64,000 bases of DNA from Paenibacillus dokdonensis (GCF_004916975.1 NZ_STGQ01000001.1:1636993-1700992); one strand, 5' to 3'. Positions 26,072 through 35,108 are shown, numbered from the stretch's first letter. The notes: a model not told the origin generated them from the sequence alone. Program-made: numbers and translations.

Positions 26072-26800
26072 ATGAAAGTACTGGAAATTGAACAGATTAC
26101 CAAAAAAGCCGGACGGCGGACGCTTGTTGGCGACATGTCCTTCGATATTATGCAGGGGGATGTATGCGGCTTTGTCGGCCCCAACGGAGCGGGAAAGACA
26201 ACGCTGATCCGAATGATTACAGGCTTGATTAGACCCGAAGAAGGAAAAATAAGAATTGAAGGCTTTGATGTGCAGCGGGACCGGATGAAGGCGCTCGGGC
26301 AGGTAGGCGCGATTGTGGAATCTCCGATCTTTTTTCCATATATGTCCGGGAGAGAGAACCTGCTCAATCTGGTAAAACTGCATCCCAACATTTCAAAAGA
26401 AAAGCGTGCCCCGCGCGTGGATGAGGTATTGCGAATAGTTGGACTTGAAGGACGCGGCAAGGATAAGGTCAAAACCTACTCGCTTGGAATGAAGCAGCGC
26501 CTTGGTATTGCCCAGGCACTTCTCGGTGATCCCAAGCTCATCATTCTGGATGAACCAGCCAATGGACTAGATCCCATGGGGATTCGCGAGCTGCGGAATC
26601 TGATTCTGGAGTTGAATGAGAGGCATGGCATAACCTTTTTCGTATCCAGCCATTTACTTGATGAACTTCAGCGGATATGCAGCCGGTTTGTCATCATCAA
26701 AGAAGGCAGACTTGTATGGCAGGGGACGCAGGAGCAGTGGCAGCTAATGGCCGGCAGCCGCAGCCTGGAGGATCATTTTGTGGAGATGATGACCTCATGA
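26072..26800 (+). CDS. BcrA/LanF-like ABC exporter ATP-binding protein
   Basis: 242 residues from ATG 26072, chosen for AGGAGGGG 6-8 bases upstream. Walker A GPNGAGKTT, Q-loop-like VESPIFFPYMSGRENLL, signature YSLGMKQRLG, Walker B LIILDEPANGLDP and H-loop VSSHLLDE. The SLGMKQRLGIA signature and the ANGLDP box are characteristic of bacitracin/lantibiotic resistance exporters. Forms a complex with the two permeases downstream. The stop overlaps the next start (ATGA). Confidence 0.9.
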   Translation: MKVLEIEQITKKAGRRTLVGDMSFDIMQGDVCGFVGPNGAGKTTLIRMITGLIRPEEGKIRIEGFDVQRDRMKALGQVGAIVESPIFFPYMSGRENLLNLVKLHPNISKEKRAPRVDEVLRIVGLEGRGKDKVKTYSLGMKQRLGIAQALLGDPKLIILDEPANGLDPMGIRELRNLILELNERHGITFFVSSHLLDELQRICSRFVIIKEGRLVWQGTQEQWQLMAGSRSLEDHFVEMMTS

Positions 26801-27639
26801 TAGCCTTGCTGCACAGTGAATGGGAACGCTTATGGAAGCGGAAGATTGCCTGGGTTTTTCTGATCGCAATACCTTTTATTATCCTTGCGACATCCAAATA
26901 TTACATCGGACATAATTTGGTGATGCCACCAGGAGGCCCTGAGCATACAACCGCGGAGAATTTTCCGGTTATGGCTATGATCGAACAATTAATCGTCGTG
27001 TTTAATGTGCTGGTGCTGGTGCTTCTGACCTTGTCATTTACGGAAGAATACCGCTCGGGACAACTTCGTATGATCATGTTACGGTCATATAGCAGCACAC
27101 AGCTGTTTTGGGCAAAATGGATTGCGTTCGCACTTTTGATGGCCCTGTTTTTCATCATTTATTTACTCTTCGCTGTTATGGCAGGATACACATTCTTCAA
27201 ATCTTCACCCCAGCAGATTTTGTTTTACTACGATCATACCGTACCCAGTGGAGACATGATCCTGTACACACTCCGTTATTACGGCATGGCATACACCACT
27301 GTAATGGGTACAGCCTCGGTATTCATTGCCATTGGGGTCATATCGCGTTCTTCGACAGCGGCCATTGGCCTGGGCATGGGCTATTTACTCTGCTCATTGG
27401 CATTTCCATTGATATATGAGATGTCCAACCGCGTACTTGGACTGGGTCTGCCGGGTGTTCTTAAATATCTGTCTCTTACAGAGATACAATTCAGCGGTAT
27501 CGCCGTTATGCTGTCAAACGCAAAAGCTCTGCAAGACTTGCATCTGGGCCTATGGATGATATGCATCCTTGTCGTCTATGCAGCAGTTTTTATGGCAGCC
27601 GCCCGTCTGATTTTCACCAAATCGGACCGCTGGATATAA
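26797..27639 (+). CDS. ABC-2 type permease subunit 1 (LanE/G-like)
   Basis: 280 residues. A basic N-terminus (HSEWERLWKRK) is followed by about six transmembrane helices. The cytoplasmic loop EEYRSGQLRMIMLRSYSSTQ is typical of lantibiotic-immunity and related ABC-2 permeases, and the same element occurs in the next gene (GEYHSGQLRLVLIRPIS). Start ATG 26797 by overlap with the ATPase stop. Likely one half of a heterodimeric channel. Confidence 0.85.
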   Translation: MIALLHSEWERLWKRKIAWVFLIAIPFIILATSKYYIGHNLVMPPGGPEHTTAENFPVMAMIEQLIVVFNVLVLVLLTLSFTEEYRSGQLRMIMLRSYSSTQLFWAKWIAFALLMALFFIIYLLFAVMAGYTFFKSSPQQILFYYDHTVPSGDMILYTLRYYGMAYTTVMGTASVFIAIGVISRSSTAAIGLGMGYLLCSLAFPLIYEMSNRVLGLGLPGVLKYLSLTEIQFSGIAVMLSNAKALQDLHLGLWMICILVVYAAVFMAAARLIFTKSDRWI

Positions 27640-27652
27640 GGAGGAAAATGAG

Positions 27653-28423
27653 ATGCTTCAGCTTATGCAAAGCGACTGGCAGCGCATGTGGAAACGCAAA
27701 AAAACCTTTGTCAGCCTGCTGATCTTTGTATGTATTGTTTTGCTTGACTGCTTGTTTTTGGGAATGCAACGTCTGGGGGCATTTGATAATGTCTCGACTG
27801 TGCCGCTGACGGCACAAAATTTTTCATTGTTTTTGTTAAAAGAAGTATCTTTTTTTCTGGTGCTCATTATTGGCCCTATTCTGATGATCGACAGCTTCAA
27901 CGGGGAATATCACAGCGGCCAGCTGAGGCTTGTTCTGATCCGGCCTATTTCGATCATGAGAATGTTTGCCGCAAAGTGGATTAATCTGGCTGTGATTATG
28001 GGAATATTTCTGGTTGTAACCTTTGGAATCGGGGAAGTATTTGGACATTTGCTTAAGCCCAGTGTGGACACGGTTGTATTTTTAAATCCTGACCGTTCAT
28101 ACGATCCTACCGGAGCATTCATGTACTGCCTGCAATCATACGGGCTCTTCATGCTGATTTTGCTTGCGCAATTAAGCGTGACGGGATTAATTTGCACTCT
28201 GCTGCCAAGCCCGATCATTTGTTATCTCGGCTGGGTAGGGGTGGCGGTGGGTTCGATGTATGTTTCAAATACGTTCAGCTTCTTGCTGTTTGGTATATCC
28301 ACGATCTTTGAATGGATGGCCGGAAGTTATACGCATGCCTTTCTTTTACCGGTTTTTGTTTGTGTCACTCTTGGTTTTGCCTTTACAATGTTGTGGTGGA
28401 GCCGAAGAAACTGGGTGAGATAA
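27653..28423 (+). CDS. ABC-2 type permease subunit 2 (LanE/G-like)
   Basis: 256 residues, paralogous to the preceding gene: QSDWQRMWKRKKTF at the start, then about six transmembrane helices and the coupling loop NGEYHSGQLRLVLIRPIS. AAGGAGGAAAATGAG lies just before ATG 27653. The pair of distinct permeases plus one ATPase gives the LanFEG/CprABC layout of peptide-antibiotic defence exporters; which peptide, if any, is not known. The response regulator follows within 22 bp. Confidence 0.85.
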   Translation: MLQLMQSDWQRMWKRKKTFVSLLIFVCIVLLDCLFLGMQRLGAFDNVSTVPLTAQNFSLFLLKEVSFFLVLIIGPILMIDSFNGEYHSGQLRLVLIRPISIMRMFAAKWINLAVIMGIFLVVTFGIGEVFGHLLKPSVDTVVFLNPDRSYDPTGAFMYCLQSYGLFMLILLAQLSVTGLICTLLPSPIICYLGWVGVAVGSMYVSNTFSFLLFGISTIFEWMAGSYTHAFLLPVFVCVTLGFAFTMLWWSRRNWVR

Positions 28424-28445
28424 ACCTACAGCAGGAGAGTTGAAT

Positions 28446-29141
28446 ATGCAGGAAAAGATATTGATCGTTGACGATGAAGCCGATATCGTATCGCTTATGG
28501 AACAGGCTATGACAGCCGAGGGGTATCAGGTATGTACCGCTTCAGACGGGACAAAAGCAATAGATATGCTATCACAAGCGCCGGATATTATTATTCTTGA
28601 TGTAATGATGCCGGGAATGAACGGCTTTGAGCTGTGCCAGATGATCCGGGATGAAGTGGATTGTCCGATCCTGTTCGTAAGCGCAAGGCAGACAGAAGCT
28701 GATCGCATCCAGGGCTTGTCCATTGGCGGGGATGATTATATCACGAAACCCTTCAGCCTGCGTGAGCTCAAAGCAAGGGTAGCGGCGCATCTGCGGGGAA
28801 ACCGAAGAGTGCGGGAAAGCTCAAGTGAGCGTTCTCTGCTTCGCTATGGAATCCTGCGGATAGATCTCAAAGGCAGAGAGGTGCATGTAAATCAATCTGT
28901 TGTTCCGATGACAGCAAAGGAGTTCGATATTATTGAATTGCTGGCGCTGCATCCGGGACAAGTATTTTCCAAAGAACAAATTTACGACCGGATCTGGGGG
29001 CTTGAAGCCAGCGGCGACACCAGTACGGTGACGGAACATATCAAGAAAATCCGTGCGAAGCTGGCAAGCCAGGATCCCGGCAGCAGCTATATATCCACAT
29101 TATGGGGAGTTGGCTACAAATGGGAAAGATCGGATTCATAG
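28446..29141 (+). CDS. OmpR-family response regulator of the ABC exporter
   Basis: 231 residues from ATG 28446 (AGGAG 9 bases upstream; the TTG at 28440 is too close). Receiver with D9-D10, acceptor D52 (IIILDVMMPG), K102-type YITKPFS. Winged helix: VPMTAKEFDIIELLALHPGQ and TSTVTEHIKKIRAKL, WGVGYKWE. Co-transcribed with the exporter and kinase; likely controls them and the secreted protein at 30699, whose promoter carries tandem repeats. Confidence 0.93.
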   Translation: MQEKILIVDDEADIVSLMEQAMTAEGYQVCTASDGTKAIDMLSQAPDIIILDVMMPGMNGFELCQMIRDEVDCPILFVSARQTEADRIQGLSIGGDDYITKPFSLRELKARVAAHLRGNRRVRESSSERSLLRYGILRIDLKGREVHVNQSVVPMTAKEFDIIELLALHPGQVFSKEQIYDRIWGLEASGDTSTVTEHIKKIRAKLASQDPGSSYISTLWGVGYKWERSDS

Positions 29142-30604
29142 AACGTCTGCCCCTCAAAAGACAGCTGATTCTTACCTTCGTGTGGATTATGCTCCTCAGT
29201 GTCGTCTGCACGATCATTACGATAGGTATCGGCATGTGGTGGCTGTCGAAAAGCAGCTGGATACAGCCTGCCAATACATATGAAAGCCAGCTTCCCGAAA
29301 TAGCTCAATATGTTCGCTCGCAGCATGCCTTGATCTTAAATCCGGACAATCGGGCTGAGCTGGAAAAGAGAGTACCGGCGGATGGTATTCAGTATCAAGT
29401 CGTTACTGTAGATGGAAAGCCGCTTTATGGAACGCTTCATGAACAGAAAATACCAACCCGGGAGGCCCTAATCAACGGATTGAACAAAACGGTTTCCGCG
29501 GGATCGTCCATAGGTTTTGGCGGGCGCTTTCTGAAGATCGTACCTGTTACATCGGTAGAAGGGGATTTGAAAGGGGCAATCCTGTTCCAATATAAGCTTG
29601 AAGTATCAGGCAAAAGCGGTTCAGGGTTTAACTGGGCCAATCTGGCAATGATTTTGATCTTTTTGATATCGCCTTTTTTGTACATCGCGATTTTCACTTA
29701 TTTGTTTGCAGCCAAATTCGGCAGAAGGATTGCAAGACCGGTCCATGAGCTCATAGAGGCTTCGCAGCGGATTCGCAACCAGGATCTCGATTTTACGGTG
29801 AGCTACAAGGCGGATAATGAGCTGGGAATGCTGACAGAATCCTTTGAAAATATGCGTGGTGCTCTTAAAAGCTCTTTGCTGAGAGAGTGGAAGCTGGAGC
29901 AGGAACGAAGGGATATGATGGACGCCATTGCACATGATTTCCGGACGCCGATGACGATTATTCAGGGGAATGTGGAACTGCTGACGGACACACCGGACAT
30001 GATACGCAGCCGGGCCGAAGTACATCTGAAAGTCATAGAGGATAACATTCAGCGGGTAAACCGGCTGATTCAGGATGTGCAGATTGCCACTGAGAAAGAT
30101 ATGGAGTATTTTCCACTCCGAGGTGAGGAGGTCATTCTGGAGGATTTTCTCCGTGATAAAGAGCGTGAGGTTAGTTATATCTGCCATTCCCACAGGGTGG
30201 AATATTCCTTTGAATATGAGGTTTTAACGGTGAATCCCATGAAGACGGTGTACATGGATGCGCAGCGGGTCAGCCAGGTTCTGGATAACTTGATCACCAA
30301 CAGCATCCGCTATCTGCCTTCTGAGGCTGGTTGGCTTGGAGTAAGGGTTCAAAGGCAATCCGCAGCGCTGAGATTCGAAATTTGTGATAATGGGCTTGGT
30401 TTTAAGGATCAGGATATGCCCCATCTGTTTGAGAAGTTCTACAGAGGAGAGAAGGGGCAAACCGGTCTTGGACTTTACACGGCACAAATTATTGCTGAGA
30501 AACATGGAGGAAGCATCCGGGCACTGAATCGGAAGGAAGGCGGAGCCTGCATGGTCTTTACAATTCGAACAGATGCTTCCGGCTTGAGTGATGTGCATTT
30601 TTAA
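29120..30604 (+). CDS. Sensor histidine kinase of the ABC exporter
   Basis: 494 residues from ATG 29120 (GGGGAG 10 bases upstream); an upstream ATG at 29102 lacks a ribosome site. TM1 near residues 14-38, an extracytoplasmic loop of ~135 residues, TM2 near 172-196, HAMP (RRIARPVHELIEASQRIRN), HisKA H272 (IAHDFRTPMTI) and HATPase (NLITNSIRYLP, DNGLGF, KGQTGLGLYTAQII). The large external domain differs from the short-loop BceS kinases that sense through their transporter, so direct detection of an extracellular peptide or stress is possible (inference). Overlaps the end of the regulator gene by 22 bp. Confidence 0.92.
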   Translation: MGKIGFIERLPLKRQLILTFVWIMLLSVVCTIITIGIGMWWLSKSSWIQPANTYESQLPEIAQYVRSQHALILNPDNRAELEKRVPADGIQYQVVTVDGKPLYGTLHEQKIPTREALINGLNKTVSAGSSIGFGGRFLKIVPVTSVEGDLKGAILFQYKLEVSGKSGSGFNWANLAMILIFLISPFLYIAIFTYLFAAKFGRRIARPVHELIEASQRIRNQDLDFTVSYKADNELGMLTESFENMRGALKSSLLREWKLEQERRDMMDAIAHDFRTPMTIIQGNVELLTDTPDMIRSRAEVHLKVIEDNIQRVNRLIQDVQIATEKDMEYFPLRGEEVILEDFLRDKEREVSYICHSHRVEYSFEYEVLTVNPMKTVYMDAQRVSQVLDNLITNSIRYLPSEAGWLGVRVQRQSAALRFEICDNGLGFKDQDMPHLFEKFYRGEKGQTGLGLYTAQIIAEKHGGSIRALNRKEGGACMVFTIRTDASGLSDVHF

Positions 30605-30612
30605 ACCAAAAC

Positions 30613-30634
30613 GTAACCCGCATGTAACCTTCAT
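30613..30634 (+). promoter_or_regulatory. Tandem 11-bp repeat, candidate response-regulator site
   Basis: GTAACC occurs twice, 11 bp apart (30613 and 30624). Both half-sites end in CAT, giving 9 identical positions of 11. The second half-site ends 15 bp before a TAAAAT -10 (30650-30655), covering the -35 zone. Six-base half-sites with 5-bp spacers are the standard arrangement for OmpR/PhoB-family activators. Confidence 0.5.
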
Positions 30635-30698
30635 CGATTCCAATTCTACTAAAATATAGCTATAAATATATAACAGCGAAACGTTAGGAGAATGAACG

Positions 30699-31379
30699 AT
30701 GAAAAAACGACTCAAGATTATGATTGCTGCTTGCTCCGCATTTGTGCTGCTATCGGGTTCCGCCTTGGCGGTAACGGCCGGTCCCCGAATTTTTATTAAC
30801 AAAGCAGAGTTTGCGAATACGTTTTTGAAGGTGAAAATGGAAAATGGAACCGCGATGGTTTCTCTTCGCGCGATTGTGGAGCAGCTAAAAGGGGAAGTTA
30901 CATATAAAGATAACAGCCTCTATGTTTCTTTACCCGAAGCCAGCCACTTATCCCATCAGGTAAGCGGCTTCCAAAATGCGCTGCAGGCGGAAACGCCTGA
31001 GGAAGCTGCGAATACCTGGATACGCGGGGTTCAGAAAAGAAGCGGTCCATTGCAGTATACCGTTATGACACCTGCAATGCAGCAGAGCACCAAGCAGGAA
31101 TTCGAAGATAATTTCTGGGTTACAGGCGGTTCCAGCCCGCATATGGGTAAGGTTACGAAAATGGATACCAAACAATTATCGCTTGACAAAGTACAGATTT
31201 CATTCGATTACCCCCTTATTGCTTCAGGTGAGGCTATAGATTCGGGAAAAGCTTCATTGATCATTGAAAAGGGGAGCGGCAGTGCCGATGATTATTGGGC
31301 CATCTCGGAGATCTATCTAAAAGATCTTGGAGATACCGGACTCATGATCGGCGCCAAGGAATTGAAAGACGCGAAGTAA
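30699..31379 (+). CDS. Secreted stalk-domain protein (copper amine oxidase N-terminal-like)
   Basis: 226 residues. Signal peptide ending near SGSALAVTA (cleavage about residue 26); no lipobox. Residues ~32-76 (RIFINKAEFANTFLKVKMEN, then MVSLRAIVEQLKGEVTYKDN) follow the stalk-domain pattern, a module common in Paenibacillus exported proteins. The remaining ~140 residues form an unknown domain with alternating strands. It lies just behind the exporter's two-component system with its own promoter, so it is a probable target and may act at the cell surface in the same defence. Function unknown. AGGAG precedes ATG 30699. Confidence 0.75.
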   Translation: MKKRLKIMIAACSAFVLLSGSALAVTAGPRIFINKAEFANTFLKVKMENGTAMVSLRAIVEQLKGEVTYKDNSLYVSLPEASHLSHQVSGFQNALQAETPEEAANTWIRGVQKRSGPLQYTVMTPAMQQSTKQEFEDNFWVTGGSSPHMGKVTKMDTKQLSLDKVQISFDYPLIASGEAIDSGKASLIIEKGSGSADDYWAISEIYLKDLGDTGLMIGAKELKDAK

Positions 31380-31394
31380 AGATGATTATCAGTG

Positions 31395-31424
31395 AAAGCC
31401 AGGATGCTTGTATCCTGGCTTTGT
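31395..31424 (+). terminator. Hairpin terminator after stalk-domain gene
   Basis: Perfect 11-bp stem AAAGCCAGGAT/ATCCTGGCTTT with a 6-base loop; weak T tail. Confidence 0.75.
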
Positions 31425-31478
31425 TATCATGCGAAAAAAAAGATTAATCAGATCATATAATACTTGATATTGGCTGCA

Positions 31479-31676
31479 TCAGGTTCGATATCTTTGGCGT
31501 CGATAGGATCTGCGGAATAATCTCAGCGGTATTTCATACCATTTTTCATGAATGTTATTTTCCTTGTTCGATTGATGGATCAGCAGTGCTTCTTGTTCTC
31601 TTTTGATTTTCTCTGCATTTTTGCGATCGGCCTGATCGTACTCAAGCAGCTTTTCAAACGTATATAGCTCTAACAT
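31479..31676 (-). CDS. Small charged protein of unknown function
   Basis: 65 residues from ATG 31676, preceded on the minus strand by GAGGGAG 5-6 bases upstream; a longer frame to 31712 lacks a good ribosome site. The sequence is highly charged and helical (FEKLLEYDQADRKNAEKIKR) with a very basic C-terminus (RRSYRRQRYRT). No known motif. Divergent from the SgrR-like gene with 128 bp between starts, so a shared control region is likely. Confidence 0.5.
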   Translation of the reverse strand: MLELYTFEKLLEYDQADRKNAEKIKREQEALLIHQSNKENNIHEKWYEIPLRLFRRSYRRQRYRT

Positions 31677-31804
31677 GGTTTCTCCCTCGCTTCTTCCTCT
31701 ATTTGTTTCCAATTATGAGCTATTCAAAAAGGTCTAAAAAGTGTATACTTGCGAAAATGATTTTCCCCTTTTACGCGCAAAAGCTATGGAAGGAGGGTAG
31801 ATAC

Positions 31805-33589
31805 ATGTTATTACATGAACAATATCTCATGCTGTACAACCGGTTTTCCGATGGAAGTGACAGCAGGAGACCGATTGAAGTCACCTTGGATGATCTGTCT
31901 TCAGCGCTGTTTTGTACCGTTCGGAATGCGAAGCTGATCTTGCGAAAGCTTGTTGAAGAGAAGCTGATTGAGTGGCTTCCAGGCAGGGGAAGAGGGAATT
32001 ATTCGCAAATTACATTCAATGAAGCCAAAGAGGATCTCCTGGTTGATCTGTCCGTTGGGCTCGCCAAAAATGGTGAATATAAGCAAGCCTTTGAGCTGCT
32101 CAGCGGCTATGGACAGGATACCTTGGCGAAGGATAAGTTTCTCGACTGGCTGAACGGACATTTTGGATACAAAAAAGAGGAAGGAATGGAAGGACTGCCT
32201 GCAAGCGATACGTTGATCTTTCCGGTGCTTCATTCACCCCGAACGCTTGACCCCGCCGAAGCCAACTATGCGTTCGATACGCATCTGCAGCGGCAAATCT
32301 TCGATCGTCTATTATCATTCGATGAACAGCTCGGCCGGATTGTCCCTGGAATTGCCCACCACTGGAATTCTGACAAGGATGCAACCGAGTGGACCTTCTA
32401 CCTGCGCAAAGGAGTCCGTTTCCATCATGGTCAGGAACTCACATCCAAAGATGTACTTTTCACTTTTGAACGCTTGCGTCTGGATACACAGAATCAGTGG
32501 CTTTTACGGGAAGTCCAGCAGATTGAAGCCCTGGGACCGCGTGTGGTGCGCATCCGGCTCCGAAAACCAAACCGGATATTCGACAGATTTATGTGCTCTG
32601 TAGCGGCATCGATCCTTCCTAACGGATTGGCGGGGCAAGATGAAAGTGTCTTTTGGAGCCTTCCTGTCGGTACCGGACCTTTCAGTGTCGTGTCCTATTC
32701 GAAGCATCGCATGGAGCTTGCCGCCCATACCCATTATCATCAGGGCCGTCCTTATTTGGATGGGGTTGAAATTGTCATTATGCCTGAAGATTGTGATCCG
32801 GAATCCATTGGTTATCCTGCGGTATTGCACACTTGGGGGCGATTCAGGCAAGAAGAACAGGACTCGAATGCAGATGGAAGAGGGACTTCTGAAAAATTAC
32901 GGCAGGCCTGCACCATGCTGTCCTGGAATGTGAACCGGAAGGGTCCACAGCAGTCTGAGGCCTTCAGCAGGGCCGTCCGGATGATTATCCATCCTGGAGA
33001 AATGATTGCTGAACTGGGCGGAGCCCGCATACTTCCTGCATTTGGCTTTCGGCCTGATGAGAGTCATACACGGGTCATTAACCCGATCCGTCCCGAACGC
33101 GTCAGGGCAGCACTGAAGGAAGCGGCGTATGATGGAACAGTCATGCATCTATCGGTGTACGAAAAGTACAAGGAGGATGCGGAGTGGATACAATCACGTC
33201 TGGCGGATTGGGGAATTCGAACGGAAATACAAAATTATAAAACATGGGTAGAGGCTGATTTCACCTTAACAAGTATTGTCTTGGCCGAGGATGAGGTTTG
33301 TGAAATTGAGACCTATGAGAACCGGAGCAGCGTACTGAAGAAGTATTTGGATGAAGAGCGGCTGAGCTGGATCACAGCAAGGATCGATGACGCGTTAAGT
33401 GCTGATTCGGTTGAGACGAGGCGCATGATTTTACGGGAGATCGAGCAATATCTTCGTAGTGAGGCATCGGTGATATTTCTGCACCATCGTCAGCTCAATA
33501 CGTTTTTGCATCCGTTTGTACGGGGAATCAGTCTGAATGCGCTGGGCTGGATCGATTTTAAAGATGTATGGCTTGAAAAGCATGATTAA
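31805..33589 (+). CDS. SgrR-family regulator: HTH domain fused to solute-binding domain
   Basis: 594 residues from ATG 31805 (GGAGGG 7-8 bases upstream). Residues 1-115 form a winged helix-turn-helix (VTLDDLSSALFCTVRNAKLI, LPGRGRGNYSQITF), and residues ~150-590 an SBP_bac_5 domain (DTLIFPVLHSPRTLDPAEAN, LTSKDVLFTFERL, RIRLRKPNR, GTGPFSVVSY). The domain order matches E. coli SgrR, where the cytoplasmic solute-binding domain senses sugar-phosphate stress. No signal peptide is present, consistent with a cytoplasmic sensor. Firmicute relatives are usually unlinked to sgrS and their ligand is unknown. Confidence 0.85.
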   Translation: MLLHEQYLMLYNRFSDGSDSRRPIEVTLDDLSSALFCTVRNAKLILRKLVEEKLIEWLPGRGRGNYSQITFNEAKEDLLVDLSVGLAKNGEYKQAFELLSGYGQDTLAKDKFLDWLNGHFGYKKEEGMEGLPASDTLIFPVLHSPRTLDPAEANYAFDTHLQRQIFDRLLSFDEQLGRIVPGIAHHWNSDKDATEWTFYLRKGVRFHHGQELTSKDVLFTFERLRLDTQNQWLLREVQQIEALGPRVVRIRLRKPNRIFDRFMCSVAASILPNGLAGQDESVFWSLPVGTGPFSVVSYSKHRMELAAHTHYHQGRPYLDGVEIVIMPEDCDPESIGYPAVLHTWGRFRQEEQDSNADGRGTSEKLRQACTMLSWNVNRKGPQQSEAFSRAVRMIIHPGEMIAELGGARILPAFGFRPDESHTRVINPIRPERVRAALKEAAYDGTVMHLSVYEKYKEDAEWIQSRLADWGIRTEIQNYKTWVEADFTLTSIVLAEDEVCEIETYENRSSVLKKYLDEERLSWITARIDDALSADSVETRRMILREIEQYLRSEASVIFLHHRQLNTFLHPFVRGISLNALGWIDFKDVWLEKHD

Positions 33590-33607
33590 ATTGAATATTG
33601 GGGATAA

Positions 33608-33634
33608 GGCCGCCAGAGAAAGGCGGTTTTTTTG
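33608..33634 (+). terminator. Terminator after SgrR-like gene
   Basis: CCGCC-AGAGAAA-GGCGG followed by seven T. Confidence 0.85.
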
Positions 33635-33730
33635 TGCTGAAATGATTGGATTTACGTCTATGGATATATATGGCGAACAGAGAGCGTATGTATGGATTAT
33701 TTATCATTCATTTCGGAGGGGAATGGAACG

Positions 33731-35026
33731 ATGATGATTTTCGTGCTTGGGGCAGACGGAGGAAGTGAAGAACAGACAACAATCTGTTCCATTGCTGAGC
33801 TACTTCCTTCCTTCAGGATAATCACGGTTTCTCCCGGACAGAGTCATATCATTAACGATACTACTCCATTCACCTTGGGTCAGGTTTGCATGACCATTAG
33901 ATCAGGAAGCCGATTGTATCCAGGTATTGAACAACGTTTAGAGGAGTCAATTTTTCAACTGGAACAGGTACCTTATCCATGGATACATTTGGTTCCTGCT
34001 CAGGAGGTAATGTCATTCCAATCTCGGTTTCGGCCTGGTGAAGCAGGGCCCGTTCTGTGGAATCTCCGAATAATGGAGGAATTAGGAATTAAATTTCCTG
34101 AATCTGCAGCGTTACCTTCCGACAGCTTACTGGAGTGGTTACTCATGCATCAAATGAGCAGGTCCCTTCCCGGAATATCTCTGGAGACGTCAAATTGGGC
34201 TCCCTCCACATATAAATTCCTGAATTGGCAGCGCAGAGAGAAGGAGTGGGGGAAGCTAGCCCCGATTGCCTGCCCTGCAGCGGGTTCTATAGAAGTTCCG
34301 GCGGAAGGAATTGATCCTGCGGTTACGATCGTCCTCGCTGTGTTTAATGAACCGGAATATTTGCAGTGGGCCGTCCAAAGTGTAAGAATCCAAACCTCAG
34401 CATCCTGGGAGTTGATTATGATTGATGATGGTTCAACGGATGACACACCCTATGTAATGGAGAAGCTCGCGTCCGAAGACCCTGCCCGGATTCATATCTT
34501 AAAGCATGCCTGCAATCAGGGGAAGGCAGCGGCATTAAATGCAGCTCTTCAGCTTGCTCATGCTCCTTGGTTGCTGGAACTGGATGCAGATGACTGGATG
34601 GAACCAAACTGTATAGAGGAAATATCAAAAATAATATCATTTCTCGGGTCTGATACTTTGCTTCTATATGGGAACCATGCTGAATGGAAGCAGGAGAGCG
34701 TTGGAAAGCTTTCGTTCCGTGGGGTATACAGATATCCGGCATCTCTGGATACCAAATCATTGTTGATAACAGGAGCACCGCTCGCTCCGAGAATATTTCG
34801 GACAGAAGCACTGCGGAAACTGGGCGGATGGAAAACCGATGATCCTGCCGGTGGGCGATTGTATGAGGATATGCTGATGATCGTGAGGATGCTTCAGCAG
34901 GGGAGCTCTTTTTATCTAAACAGGTGTTTATATAACCGCCGCATTCGAGTCAACAGCATTACGAGGACGCATCAAGAGCAATATTTGAAATGGAGTGTAT
35001 GGATGATGGAGACGTATCAAATTTGA
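33731..35026 (+). CDS. GT2 glycosyltransferase with extra N-terminal domain
   Basis: 431 residues from ATG 33731 (GGAGGGG upstream). The GT-A domain starts near residue 198: VTIVLAVFNEPEYLQWAVQS, IMIDDGSTDDTP, HACNQGKAAALNAAL, the metal-binding D-x-D in LELDADDWMEP, and a later LGGWKTDD and E-D-M acceptor motif (YEDMLMIVRML). Transfers sugar from a nucleotide donor, acceptor unknown. Residues 1-195 resemble nothing I know, although LGADGGSEEQTTICSIAELL suggests an alpha/beta fold. No transmembrane segment. No sugar-synthesis neighbours; stands alone. Confidence 0.82.
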   Translation: MMIFVLGADGGSEEQTTICSIAELLPSFRIITVSPGQSHIINDTTPFTLGQVCMTIRSGSRLYPGIEQRLEESIFQLEQVPYPWIHLVPAQEVMSFQSRFRPGEAGPVLWNLRIMEELGIKFPESAALPSDSLLEWLLMHQMSRSLPGISLETSNWAPSTYKFLNWQRREKEWGKLAPIACPAAGSIEVPAEGIDPAVTIVLAVFNEPEYLQWAVQSVRIQTSASWELIMIDDGSTDDTPYVMEKLASEDPARIHILKHACNQGKAAALNAALQLAHAPWLLELDADDWMEPNCIEEISKIISFLGSDTLLLYGNHAEWKQESVGKLSFRGVYRYPASLDTKSLLITGAPLAPRIFRTEALRKLGGWKTDDPAGGRLYEDMLMIVRMLQQGSSFYLNRCLYNRRIRVNSITRTHQEQYLKWSVWMMETYQI

Positions 35027-35075
35027 CCATGAGCATACAAATTTGAAACGACTTAAATGACATGATGTAAAATAC

Positions 35076-35104
35076 TTCACAAAATAGACGAATAGGTGTA
35101 TACT
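35076..35104 (+). promoter_or_regulatory. Sigma-A promoter of SDR gene
   Basis: TTCACA (35076-35081), 17-bp spacer, TATACT (35099-35104). Confidence 0.7.
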
Positions 35105-35108
35105 TTCC

